DNA from: Pseudoroseomonas ludipueritiae
Lineage (GTDB): Bacteria; Pseudomonadota; Alphaproteobacteria; Acetobacterales; Acetobacteraceae
Length of the DNA: 45,123 nucleotides
Assembly (NCBI RefSeq): GCF_014490445.1
Contig: NZ_JACTUZ010000020.1
Coordinates: 1-45,123 of the forward strand
Direction: 5' to 3'
The translations under genes were made by a program, and so were the position numbers. Each line of letters opens with the position of its first letter. Position 1 is the first letter of the stretch. This document shows, one piece after another, positions 32,262 through 38,808 of the stretch. Under the pieces are notes generated by a model. The model was not told the DNA's origin. It did no database searches and saw nothing but the letters and a program-made list of their open reading frames with translations.

Positions 32262-33902
32262 CTAACGCATTCCGACGCGGGCCTCGACAAGATCAATCTC
32301 ACGGACAAGCCTACGGACAAGATCATCGTGGATCTGGCGGGAACGACCGAGACGATAGAGTTCCTCACGCTCGGCCCGCATGGCCTCCAACCGAAGCCGG
32401 TGATCGATCTCCTCCAGCCTTCTGACCTGGGCCGCGGCTTCACCGGTCATGGCGCGGCCGTCAATGCGTTGCCGGTAAAGCTCCATCAGCCGGGCGGCGG
32501 CGTCTGTGATGAGATCCGCGTCGCTACGGCCCTGTGACAAGTCATGCTGCATCCCTTCGATGGCCTTGATCGCAGCATGGGCCGCGGCGATGCGGGCACT
32601 ATCTTCCTCTTGCTGATGGGAAGGCTCAGGCGGCAATTCGAGGCCTGTGAGAAGAATAGGCAGGCCGATGCTGGCGGTGGCCAGCGAGACGATGATCACC
32701 CCGGCGGCCAGAAAGATCGCCAGGTCGCGCGCCGGGAAGGGAGAGCCATCGTTCATGAGAAGAGGAAGCGTCAATACACCTGCCAAGGTAATGGCGCCTC
32801 GGACGCCTGCCAGTGAGGTGGCGACGACCAGGCGCCAGCTGGGCTTCGGCACTTGTGTCCCTTTCCTGGACGCACGAAACAACGTGAAGCGCAGCGACAG
32901 CCAGACCCAAAGGAAACGCAGCGCCGCCAGAGCCGCGTTGATCGCAATGACATAGACAATCAGCCAGACAGGATCGTGGTGGCCGGTCGTACGCACGACT
33001 TCCGCCGCGCCGACCACAATGCTTGGTAGCTGCTCGCCGAGCAGGACAAAGATGATGCCATTCAGGGTGAACTGCACCGTGTCCCAGACTGCGCTGCGGC
33101 GCACGCGTGTGACAGCGAGTGCCTGACCGCTCTGTTCCGCATAACTCATGGTGATACCCGCTGCCACGGCGGCAAGAATGCCGGAGCAGTGGAGGTGCTC
33201 GGCCAGGAGGTAAGCGCCGAAGGGGATCAGCAGACTGATAAGGATCTGGGAACCGGTCTCCTCGCCTAGACGGCGGGAGACAAAGTCCTTCGCCTTCATC
33301 ACGACCCAGGTCACGGCGGCGCCGAGAGCGATGCCGCCGAGAGCGACCCACAGGAAGGTGCCGAAGGCCTCTGTCATCGAGAAGATGCCCGTGAGCGCAG
33401 CCGCTACGGCAAACTGCATGCAGACCAGCCCCGAGGCATCGTTGAGCAACGATTCCCCCTCGAGGATATGCATCAGCCGCTTTGGGATCGGCACGCGGGC
33501 AGCGATGGCGGATACCGCGATCGGATCCGTTGGCGAGACGATGGCCGCCAGTGCGAAGGCCACCGCCAGCGGCATCGACGGGATCATCCAGTTGATGAAC
33601 AGGCCGACGCCGACGACTGTGAAGACAACCAGGCCGAGGGCCAGCTCGAGGATCGTTGCCTTGTCGCGGAACAGCCCTTCCTTGGGAATGCGCCAGCCAT
33701 CGAGAAAGAGGAGCGGCGGCAGGAACAGCAGGAAGAAAATGTGGGGTTCCAGCTGCACACCGAGATCGGCGACGGATGCGATGACGGCGCCCAGCGCAAT
33801 TTGGACCAGTGGCAAAGGAAGGGCTATGGGCGACAGCCTCGCGAGAGTTCCGCTCAAGACGACGGAGACCAGAAGAATCAACGAGACGCTGATACTTTCC
33901 AT
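32262..33902 (-). CDS. Na+/H+ antiporter, CPA1 family (NhaP-like)
   Basis: 546 residues from ATG 33902 (GGAGAA nine bases upstream; an in-frame ATG further up lacks a good site). Twelve or so TM helices are followed by a cytoplasmic tail of about 120 residues. Family motifs: LPPLLFLDGWRIP, the ion-binding segment AAIVSPTDPIAVSAI and GESLLNDASGLV. It exchanges protons for Na+ (or K+) at the inner membrane. The tail is charged and probably helical. Its neighbours are an IS remnant and a broken lipoprotein gene, so no operon is evident. Confidence 0.92.
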   Translation of the reverse strand: MESISVSLILLVSVVLSGTLARLSPIALPLPLVQIALGAVIASVADLGVQLEPHIFFLLFLPPLLFLDGWRIPKEGLFRDKATILELALGLVVFTVVGVGLFINWMIPSMPLAVAFALAAIVSPTDPIAVSAIAARVPIPKRLMHILEGESLLNDASGLVCMQFAVAAALTGIFSMTEAFGTFLWVALGGIALGAAVTWVVMKAKDFVSRRLGEETGSQILISLLIPFGAYLLAEHLHCSGILAAVAAGITMSYAEQSGQALAVTRVRRSAVWDTVQFTLNGIIFVLLGEQLPSIVVGAAEVVRTTGHHDPVWLIVYVIAINAALAALRFLWVWLSLRFTLFRASRKGTQVPKPSWRLVVATSLAGVRGAITLAGVLTLPLLMNDGSPFPARDLAIFLAAGVIIVSLATASIGLPILLTGLELPPEPSHQQEEDSARIAAAHAAIKAIEGMQHDLSQGRSDADLITDAAARLMELYRQRIDGRAMTGEAAAQVRRLEEIDHRLRLEAMRAEREELYRLGRSRQIHDDLVRRLVREIDLVEARVGMR

Positions 33903-33983
33903 GCTGACGTTTTCTCCATGGATTGAGGTCCCAGCATTTTGAAGTCCGACCAAAGCAGGACGGCATGACGAAGGGCTGCAATA

Positions 33984-34498
33984 TCAAGGCCCCAGTGGGT
34001 GGGGCTGGGTAAGGGCGCGCAGCACGTCGGGCTGGAGCACACCAGGCTGCACCACCACCTGAGACGAGGGCGGCAGTGGGGGCGGCGGCACGACTGCTGG
34101 CTCGGGAGAGCGCAGACAGCCCCGCACGATGGGCGCACAAACGCCATCCCGCCCGGCCAGATCATCATTATCACCCGTATAGTTCAGGCCAATGACCCGT
34201 CCTTGGGCGATGCGGAAGATGGCGTGACATTAGGAACCGCTGCCGGCGACCTTGAACCCACCAACCAGGGGAAGCGTCATGTCGAAGCCGCCGACATTGG
34301 CGTTGGCCTGCTCGTAGGAGAGCAATTCCGATCCGTCCTCGAGCTTCAGGGTCCGCTTGGGGATGCCGGTACAGGCCTGCAGGTCCACCGCTTTCATGCC
34401 GACCACGCTTTGCCGTGCCTCGCGCGCGACCCGAGCGCCTTGAGAGGAACAGCCGGCCAGCATCAGGGCCAGGAGCAGGACATGGCAACAGTAGGCAT
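33984..34498 (-). pseudogene. Small lipoprotein, interrupted by an in-frame TAA
   Basis: The frame encodes a lipoprotein signal (LLLALMLAGCSSQG) and a domain with MKAVDLQACTGIPKRTLKLE and DMTLPLVGGFKVAGSGS, then TAA at 34232-34230. The same frame continues as CHAIFRIAQGRVIGLNYTG, DNDDLAGRDGVCAPIVRGCL and a proline-rich tail to TGA 33984. Related lipoproteins would have a sense codon such as Tyr at the TAA. No ATG in this frame precedes the signal; ATG 34498 and ATG 34483 are in another frame, and one extra base after the latter would give a perfect lipoprotein start. So one nonsense codon and probably one frameshift. Confidence 0.65.
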
Positions 34499-34614
34499 CG
34501 ATCCCCCCTGGGTGTGGTGCTGCAAGGCGGGTGTGGCTACAGGCGCGGGCGATGCCCGAGAAGTTTACCAATCCTGGTGCGCGTCGATCCCGACGAGCAA
34601 GATTGCCGCGTCCG

Positions 34615-35274
34615 TCAGGATGACCGCCCACGACTGGATCCCCGCACCTTACTGGAGGCCCCAGGCTTACTGACCTTCGGAGAGGGCGGCGGAGGAACGG
34701 CAGGTGAGTTGCCTATACTCACATCAATGATGTTCGCGATCAGCATCTCGAGATGATCATCGACCTCACCTTGGAGGGGCTCGGTCCGCAGCACATGGCG
34801 GAAAATGCTGATGCCTACAAGGCAGGCTGCCAGCAGCGCAGCACGCTGGGGTGCCAGGTCATCAAGCTTCGGAACGAGCGGCGTGATGACATCTCTGACA
34901 AGGACTTCGCGGAGAAGTGGTATCGCCTCGGGACTGAGCAGATTTCGAACCAGAATATCCAGGGGATCGATTACCCGGAGGGCCTGGTCCAGGCTGGGCT
35001 CCATAATTCTGGCGGTTAGACGCGCTGTCAGCTCATCGCGTTCGCCCGCGAACAGGCGTTGCGGCTGGACAGCGATATTCACTACCTCTGTGAAGAGCTT
35101 CTCCTTCGAGCCGAAGCTGCGATGGACCAGTGCGACATCGACGCCGACATCGGCCGCTATGTCACGGAGCTTGGTCTCCTCATAAGTGTGCTGCGCGAAA
35201 CGGAGCATCGCAGCTTCCAGAATGCGGCGGCGTGTATCCTGCCCGCGGTTCTCGATATCCTGTTTCAGGGGCAT
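34615..35274 (-). CDS. TetR-family transcriptional regulator (copy 2)
   Basis: 219 residues from ATG 35274, which follows GAGGGG at a proper distance; ATG 35292 in frame lacks a ribosome site. Helix-turn-helix: RRRILEAAMLRFAQHTYEE, then LRDIAADVGVDVALVHRSFG and SKEKLFTEVV. The C-terminal domain resembles that of the TetR at 19100 (RAALLAACLVGISIFRHVL). The last 30 or so residues are a Pro/Ser/Arg-rich tail absent in copy 1, possibly an artefact of a shifted end. It is divergent to the phasin-like gene, with a perfect palindrome in between, so autoregulation and control of the PHB cluster are likely. Confidence 0.9.
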   Translation of the reverse strand: MPLKQDIENRGQDTRRRILEAAMLRFAQHTYEETKLRDIAADVGVDVALVHRSFGSKEKLFTEVVNIAVQPQRLFAGERDELTARLTARIMEPSLDQALRVIDPLDILVRNLLSPEAIPLLREVLVRDVITPLVPKLDDLAPQRAALLAACLVGISIFRHVLRTEPLQGEVDDHLEMLIANIIDVSIGNSPAVPPPPSPKVSKPGASSKVRGSSRGRSS

Positions 35275-35328
35275 TTCACCCCTCGGACCCATTGCTCATG
35301 CTTAACCTTCAGTATAGCGTTGCTTGGT

Positions 35329-35344
35329 ATCAACCGTGGTTGAT
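35329..35344. promoter_or_regulatory. Palindromic operator between TetR gene 2 and the phasin-like gene
   Basis: ATCAAC-CGTG-GTTGAT is a perfect 6-4-6 inverted repeat in the divergent promoter region, 54 bases from the TetR start and 70 from the phasin-like start. It shares the TCAA-N6-TTGA core with the site at 19055. It is the best candidate for the binding site of both TetR paralogues. Confidence 0.65.
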
Positions 35345-35379
35345 ATAGATCAGGGCCGCTTGGCTGGCGAGCTGATAAT
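35340..35379 (+). promoter_or_regulatory. FNR-like class II promoter of the phasin-like gene
   Basis: TTGAT-atag-ATCAG (35340-35353) matches the FNR/FixK consensus at nine of ten positions, and its left half is the right arm of the palindrome at 35329-35344. GATAAT at 35374-35379 is a good -10, centred 30 bases from the box centre, as in FNR class II promoters. Binding by an FNR-type activator and by TetR would be mutually exclusive on this layout. Confidence 0.65.
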
Positions 35380-35414
35380 GCTCATGCGTGACCATGCAAG
35401 GGGAGTATTGTGTC

Positions 35415-35732
35415 ATGTCGACGGATCCACGCGAAGCCCGGCTGCTACTTGCGCCGCCGGAAGCGACGGCGTTCCCGGCCTCCCCGGATTGGGCGAGGCC
35501 GCTGACCGATGCGTCCAGCAGGTTTTCGGGCGAGTTCCTGAAATTCGCCGCGTCGGGCTTGCGAACCCAGGCTGAGTTTCTGCATGAACTCGCGAGTTGC
35601 AAGGATCTCGCGGATGTCTTCCAGCTTCAGATCAGGTTCATGCAAAACACGTGGGAGCTTTGCCTCACCGGAGCGGCACACTTGTCGAAGATCACGCCAG
35701 ACAACTCGGTCTTTGCACGGAGCCCCTTGTAG
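35415..35732 (+). CDS. Phasin-like protein
   Basis: 105 residues. The central and C-terminal parts are amphipathic helix (GEFLKFAASGLRTQAEFLHEL, then DVFQLQIRFMQNTWELCLTG), the pattern of phasins that coat PHB granules: a block of the QAEFL...LA type followed by LQIRFMQNTW. ATG 35415 has GGGGAG nine bases upstream; ATG 35388 is an alternative. It heads the plus-strand PHB gene string and has the best FNR-like promoter in the window. Assignment rests on helix pattern and context. Confidence 0.7.
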   Translation: MSTDPREARLLLAPPEATAFPASPDWARPLTDASSRFSGEFLKFAASGLRTQAEFLHELASCKDLADVFQLQIRFMQNTWELCLTGAAHLSKITPDNSVFARSPL

Positions 35733-36035
35733 CGCCATCGCCCAGGCAGAGGCGGCGCGAGTCAGGAGAAGCGACATCCTGCGCCGGACCGGCGGCCTCT
35801 TAGGCTGACCGGGACGCACAGCGGCACTGTTCCGTTTCGGCCAAGCTCTGGTATCGCGATTTCCGCTGTCGTGGCGCCCATCCGGCCAGAAGACGACGCG
35901 GAATCATCTGAATGTCCACGAAACAACGGTTGTTGACATAGATCAAGGCGGCGGACCAAAAGGGGGTTAACTCTTGGCAATATGGTCCGGAGTTCTGCGG
36001 ATCTCCTTGGTAAGCGATGGGGACTGGGCGAACTG
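35733..36035. other. Gap between the phasin-like gene and phaA, holding the phaA promoter
   Basis: 303 bases. Apart from the composite promoter at 35922-35972 I see nothing gene-like. The first 180 bases have no recognisable coding content or clear terminator. Confidence 0.6.
35922..35972 (+). promoter_or_regulatory. Composite TetR-like / FNR-like promoter of phaA
   Basis: TTGAC-atag-ATCAA (35933-35946) matches the FNR/FixK consensus at nine of ten positions. Upstream and overlapping lies ACAA-N6-TTGA, one base off the TetR-type core. The block around the box (GTTGAcATAGATCA) is nearly the same as at 35339-35352, including the spacer ATAG and a following GGC, so the two promoters look related by descent. 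A possible -10 (TTAACT, 35967-35972) is 30 bases from the box centre. Confidence 0.6.
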
Positions 36036-37211
36036 ATGAAGAATGACATCGTGATTGTCGCCGCAACCCGCACGGCGGTTGGCTCCTTCAACGGCGCCTT
36101 TGGCGCAACCCCAGCCCATCAGTTGGGTGCAGCCGTGATCAAGGCTGCCCTCCAGCAGGCGAAGGTCGAGCCGCGGGAGGTCGATGAAGTCATCCTGGGG
36201 CAGGTGCTGACGGCGGCTCAGGGCCAGAACCCGGCGCGTCAGGCGGCGATCGGCGCTGGCCTGCCACAGGAGACCACCGCCTGGGGCCTGAATCAGGTCT
36301 GCGGCTCGGGCCTGCGCGCCGTCGCCGTGGCGGCGCAGCAGATCGCCAGCGAAGACGCCGCTGTCATGGTGGCCGGCGGTCAGGAATCCATGTCCCTGTC
36401 CCCTCACGCGGCCCATCTCCGGGCCGGCGCTAAAATGGGTGACGTCCCCTTCGTCGATACCATGATCAAGGACGGTCTCTGGGAAGCGTTCCTTGGCTAT
36501 CACATGGGAACCACCGCCGAGAACGTCGCCCGGAAGTATCAGATCTCCCGCGAAGACCAGGATGCCTTCGCCGTTGCCTCGCAGAACAAGGCGGAGGCGG
36601 CGCAGCGGGAGGGACGGTTCAAAGGGGAGATTATCCCCTTCACAGTATCGACACGGAAGGGTGATACCATTGTCGATCGTGACGAATACATCCGTGCTGG
36701 TACGACGCTGGACGCCGTAACCAAGCTTCGCCCGGCCTTCGCCAAGGACGGTAGCGTCACCGCCGGCAATGCCTCGGGCATCAATGACGGCGCCGCGGCC
36801 CTGGTGCTCATGAGCGCCGCGGAAGCCAACAGGCGGGGCTTGACCCCCCTCGCCCGCATCGCCTCCTGGGCGACCGCCGGTGTTAATCCCGCCCTGATGG
36901 GCACAGGGCCCATTCCCGCGTCACGCCGGGCGTTGCAGAAAGCTGGCTGGAGCATCGGCGATCTCGATCTGATCGAGGCCAACGAGGCCTTTGCGGCGCA
37001 GGCCTGCGCGGTGAGCAAGGAACTCGGCTGGGATCCGGCCAAGGTCAATGTCAACGGCGGCGCCATCGCAATCGGTCATCCGATCGGTGCCTCCGGGGCG
37101 CGCATCCTGGTAACCCTGCTTCACGAGTTGATCCGACGCGATGGCAAGAAAGGCCTGGCGACGCTGTGCATCGGCGGAGGGATGGGTATCGCGCTTACCA
37201 TAGAGCGTTGA
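36036..37211 (+). CDS. phaA: Acetyl-CoA C-acetyltransferase (beta-ketothiolase, PhaA)
   Basis: 391 residues, the standard thiolase II length. It condenses two acetyl-CoA to acetoacetyl-CoA, the first step of PHB synthesis. Catalytic residues: Cys89 in NQVCGSGLRAVA, His in AIGHPIGASGARI and the second Cys in TLCIGGGMGIALTIER. ATG 36036 (MKNDIVIVAATRTAVG) is the family start; the in-frame ATG at 35982 would add 18 residues not typical of thiolases. It is followed by phaB after 89 bases and preceded by a composite FNR/TetR-like promoter. Confidence 0.95.
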   Translation: MKNDIVIVAATRTAVGSFNGAFGATPAHQLGAAVIKAALQQAKVEPREVDEVILGQVLTAAQGQNPARQAAIGAGLPQETTAWGLNQVCGSGLRAVAVAAQQIASEDAAVMVAGGQESMSLSPHAAHLRAGAKMGDVPFVDTMIKDGLWEAFLGYHMGTTAENVARKYQISREDQDAFAVASQNKAEAAQREGRFKGEIIPFTVSTRKGDTIVDRDEYIRAGTTLDAVTKLRPAFAKDGSVTAGNASGINDGAAALVLMSAAEANRRGLTPLARIASWATAGVNPALMGTGPIPASRRALQKAGWSIGDLDLIEANEAFAAQACAVSKELGWDPAKVNVNGGAIAIGHPIGASGARILVTLLHELIRRDGKKGLATLCIGGGMGIALTIER

Positions 37212-37261
37212 GAGCGCCGGGTCGTTGCGGGCGTCGCAGAGTTCCCCAATACAGTGAAGAC

Positions 37262-37279
37262 GCCTGAGCCTTTTCAGGC
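37262..37279. other. Hairpin in the phaA-phaB gap
   Basis: GCCTGA-GCCTTT-TCAGGC, a perfect 6-bp stem 22 bases before phaB. There is no T run after it, so it is more likely an mRNA-processing or stability element than a terminator. Confidence 0.3.
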
Positions 37280-37300
37280 CTGACGGGAGAAGAGAAAATC

Positions 37301-38026
37301 ATGTCGAAAGTGGCGGTCGTCACGGGGGGAACACGCGGTATCGGTGCCGCGATCTCGAAGGCCCTTCATGCAGACGGCTATCGGGTGGCGGCTGTCTATG
37401 CTGGCAATGATGATGCGGCGTCGGCTTTCCAGCAAGCGACCGGAATCGCCGTTTACAAGTGGGATGTTTCGAATTTTGAGGCCTGCGCCACTGGCCTGAT
37501 TCGGGTAACCGAGGAACTCGGCCCTGTCGACATCCTGGTGAACAATGCGGGCATCACGCGTGACAGCATGCTGCACAGGATGACGCTCGAACAGTGGCAG
37601 GCCGTCATCAATACCAACCTGAACTCGCTTTTTAACATGACCCGGCCGGTGCTCGAGGGAATGCGGAGCCGCGGCTTCGGTCGCATCATCAATATCTCCT
37701 CGATCAACGGGCAGAAGGGTCAGATCGGGCAGGCCAACTACTCCGCCGCCAAAGCCGGGGACATCGGATTTACCAAGGCATTGGCACAGGAGAGTGCCAA
37801 GAAAGGCATCACGGTCAATGCCATCTGTCCCGGCTACACAGCCACAGACATGGTGCGGGCTATGCCACAGGATGTTCTCGAGAAGTCGATTCTCTCGCAG
37901 ATCCCCGTGGGTCGCCTTGGCGAGCCGGAGGAAATCGCTCGTTGCGTGCAGTTCCTGGCTTCCGAGCAGGCAGGCTTCATCACCGGCTCAACGCTCACGG
38001 TCAACGGAGGGCAGTATCTCAGTTGA
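37301..38026 (+). CDS. phaB: Acetoacetyl-CoA reductase (PhaB)
   Basis: 241 residues, SDR family. It reduces acetoacetyl-CoA to (R)-3-hydroxybutyryl-CoA. The motif VVTGGTRGIGAAI is the NADP(H)-binding turn, followed by LVNNAGITRD, the catalytic Ser in INISSINGQKGQIGQ and Tyr-x3-Lys in ANYSAAKAG. The stretch from FGRIINISSINGQKG to the Lys is characteristic of PhaB rather than FabG. GGGAGAA lies upstream of ATG. Confidence 0.94.
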   Translation: MSKVAVVTGGTRGIGAAISKALHADGYRVAAVYAGNDDAASAFQQATGIAVYKWDVSNFEACATGLIRVTEELGPVDILVNNAGITRDSMLHRMTLEQWQAVINTNLNSLFNMTRPVLEGMRSRGFGRIINISSINGQKGQIGQANYSAAKAGDIGFTKALAQESAKKGITVNAICPGYTATDMVRAMPQDVLEKSILSQIPVGRLGEPEEIARCVQFLASEQAGFITGSTLTVNGGQYLS

Positions 38027-38072
38027 CCAGCCATCCGTGGCTCGCCATCGGGCGGTAGGGAGAACAGAAAGC

Positions 38073-38216
38073 ATGGCATTGCAGCTTAATGGCGAGAGAA
38101 GAGTAGCAGTCCATCACCACAACGAATCGCGTGATGTTGCTGTTCACAGCAGCATTTTTCCGGATTCTAATGTTAGACTTACTGCTCAAACTCGAAAGGC
38201 TTTACAAACCGGTTAG
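38073..38216 (+). CDS. Possible 47-residue protein
   Basis: ATG 38073 follows GGGAGAA at a good distance and opens a 47-codon frame (MALQLNGERRVAVHHHNES to RKALQTG) in the 331-base gap between phaB and the phasin gene. The stretch is more AT-rich than the flanking genes. There is no recognised motif; the His-rich patch VHHHNESRDVAVH is notable. The rest of the gap (38027-38072, 38217-38357) shows nothing clear. It may be a small gene or chance. Confidence 0.35.
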   Translation: MALQLNGERRVAVHHHNESRDVAVHSSIFPDSNVRLTAQTRKALQTG

Positions 38217-38357
38217 GCGGACTAAGAGATCGTGAGTGTCAGGCCGCACGCTCCTCATCGTGCCCGCGAACTGCGAGCCACCTCTTCAACCAGAGCTGCC
38301 GCTGACCCGCTGGCCTTCCATTTCCCCCAGATCACTCCATCATCGAAGGATCACTCC

Positions 38358-38726
38358 ATGTCTGCTTCCTTTCCGCCCAAAATTGACGGCATGCCAAACC
38401 TGTCCTGGGATGCCATTGCGCCGCGCCTGCAGCCGCTATGGCATGCCACCCAACAGTCGCAGTCCATCGTCGCTGACGCCGCCAAGCGCGAGATAGAGAT
38501 CCTCGCCGAAGTGCAGGGCCGGTTCGGCACGGCCGTGCAGAAGCTGGCCAGCGCCAGGGAGCCCGGCCAGTTCCTTGCGGCTCAAACGGAGGTCATGGGC
38601 GCCTTTCTCCAGGGCGCGACGCTGAATGCCCGCAATCTCCTCCAACTCTCTGAGAAGCTGCAGGAAGCGAATGCGTCTTTGCTGGCAGAAGTGGCCAACA
38701 AGGCATCGACAACGACCGGCAAGTAA
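38358..38726 (+). CDS. Phasin (PHB granule-associated protein)
   Basis: 122 residues. After a short N terminus it is one long amphipathic helical stretch (AAKREIEILAEVQGRFGTAV, LASAREPGQFLAAQTEVMGA, LLQLSEKLQEANASLLAEV) typical of Phasin_2-type proteins. AAGGA is eight bases before ATG 38358. It sits between phaB and the DUF3141 gene, as granule-coat genes often do. It resembles the protein at 35415 only in pattern, so the two are probably not recent duplicates. Confidence 0.82.
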   Translation: MSASFPPKIDGMPNLSWDAIAPRLQPLWHATQQSQSIVADAAKREIEILAEVQGRFGTAVQKLASAREPGQFLAAQTEVMGAFLQGATLNARNLLQLSEKLQEANASLLAEVANKASTTTGK

Positions 38727-38808
38727 GTTCCCGGCATCGGGCGCGGCCTCGGCGGCGCCCGCCATGCTGCTCGCTTGCGGCATGGATCCCCCATGCGCGA
38801 GGCATCTC

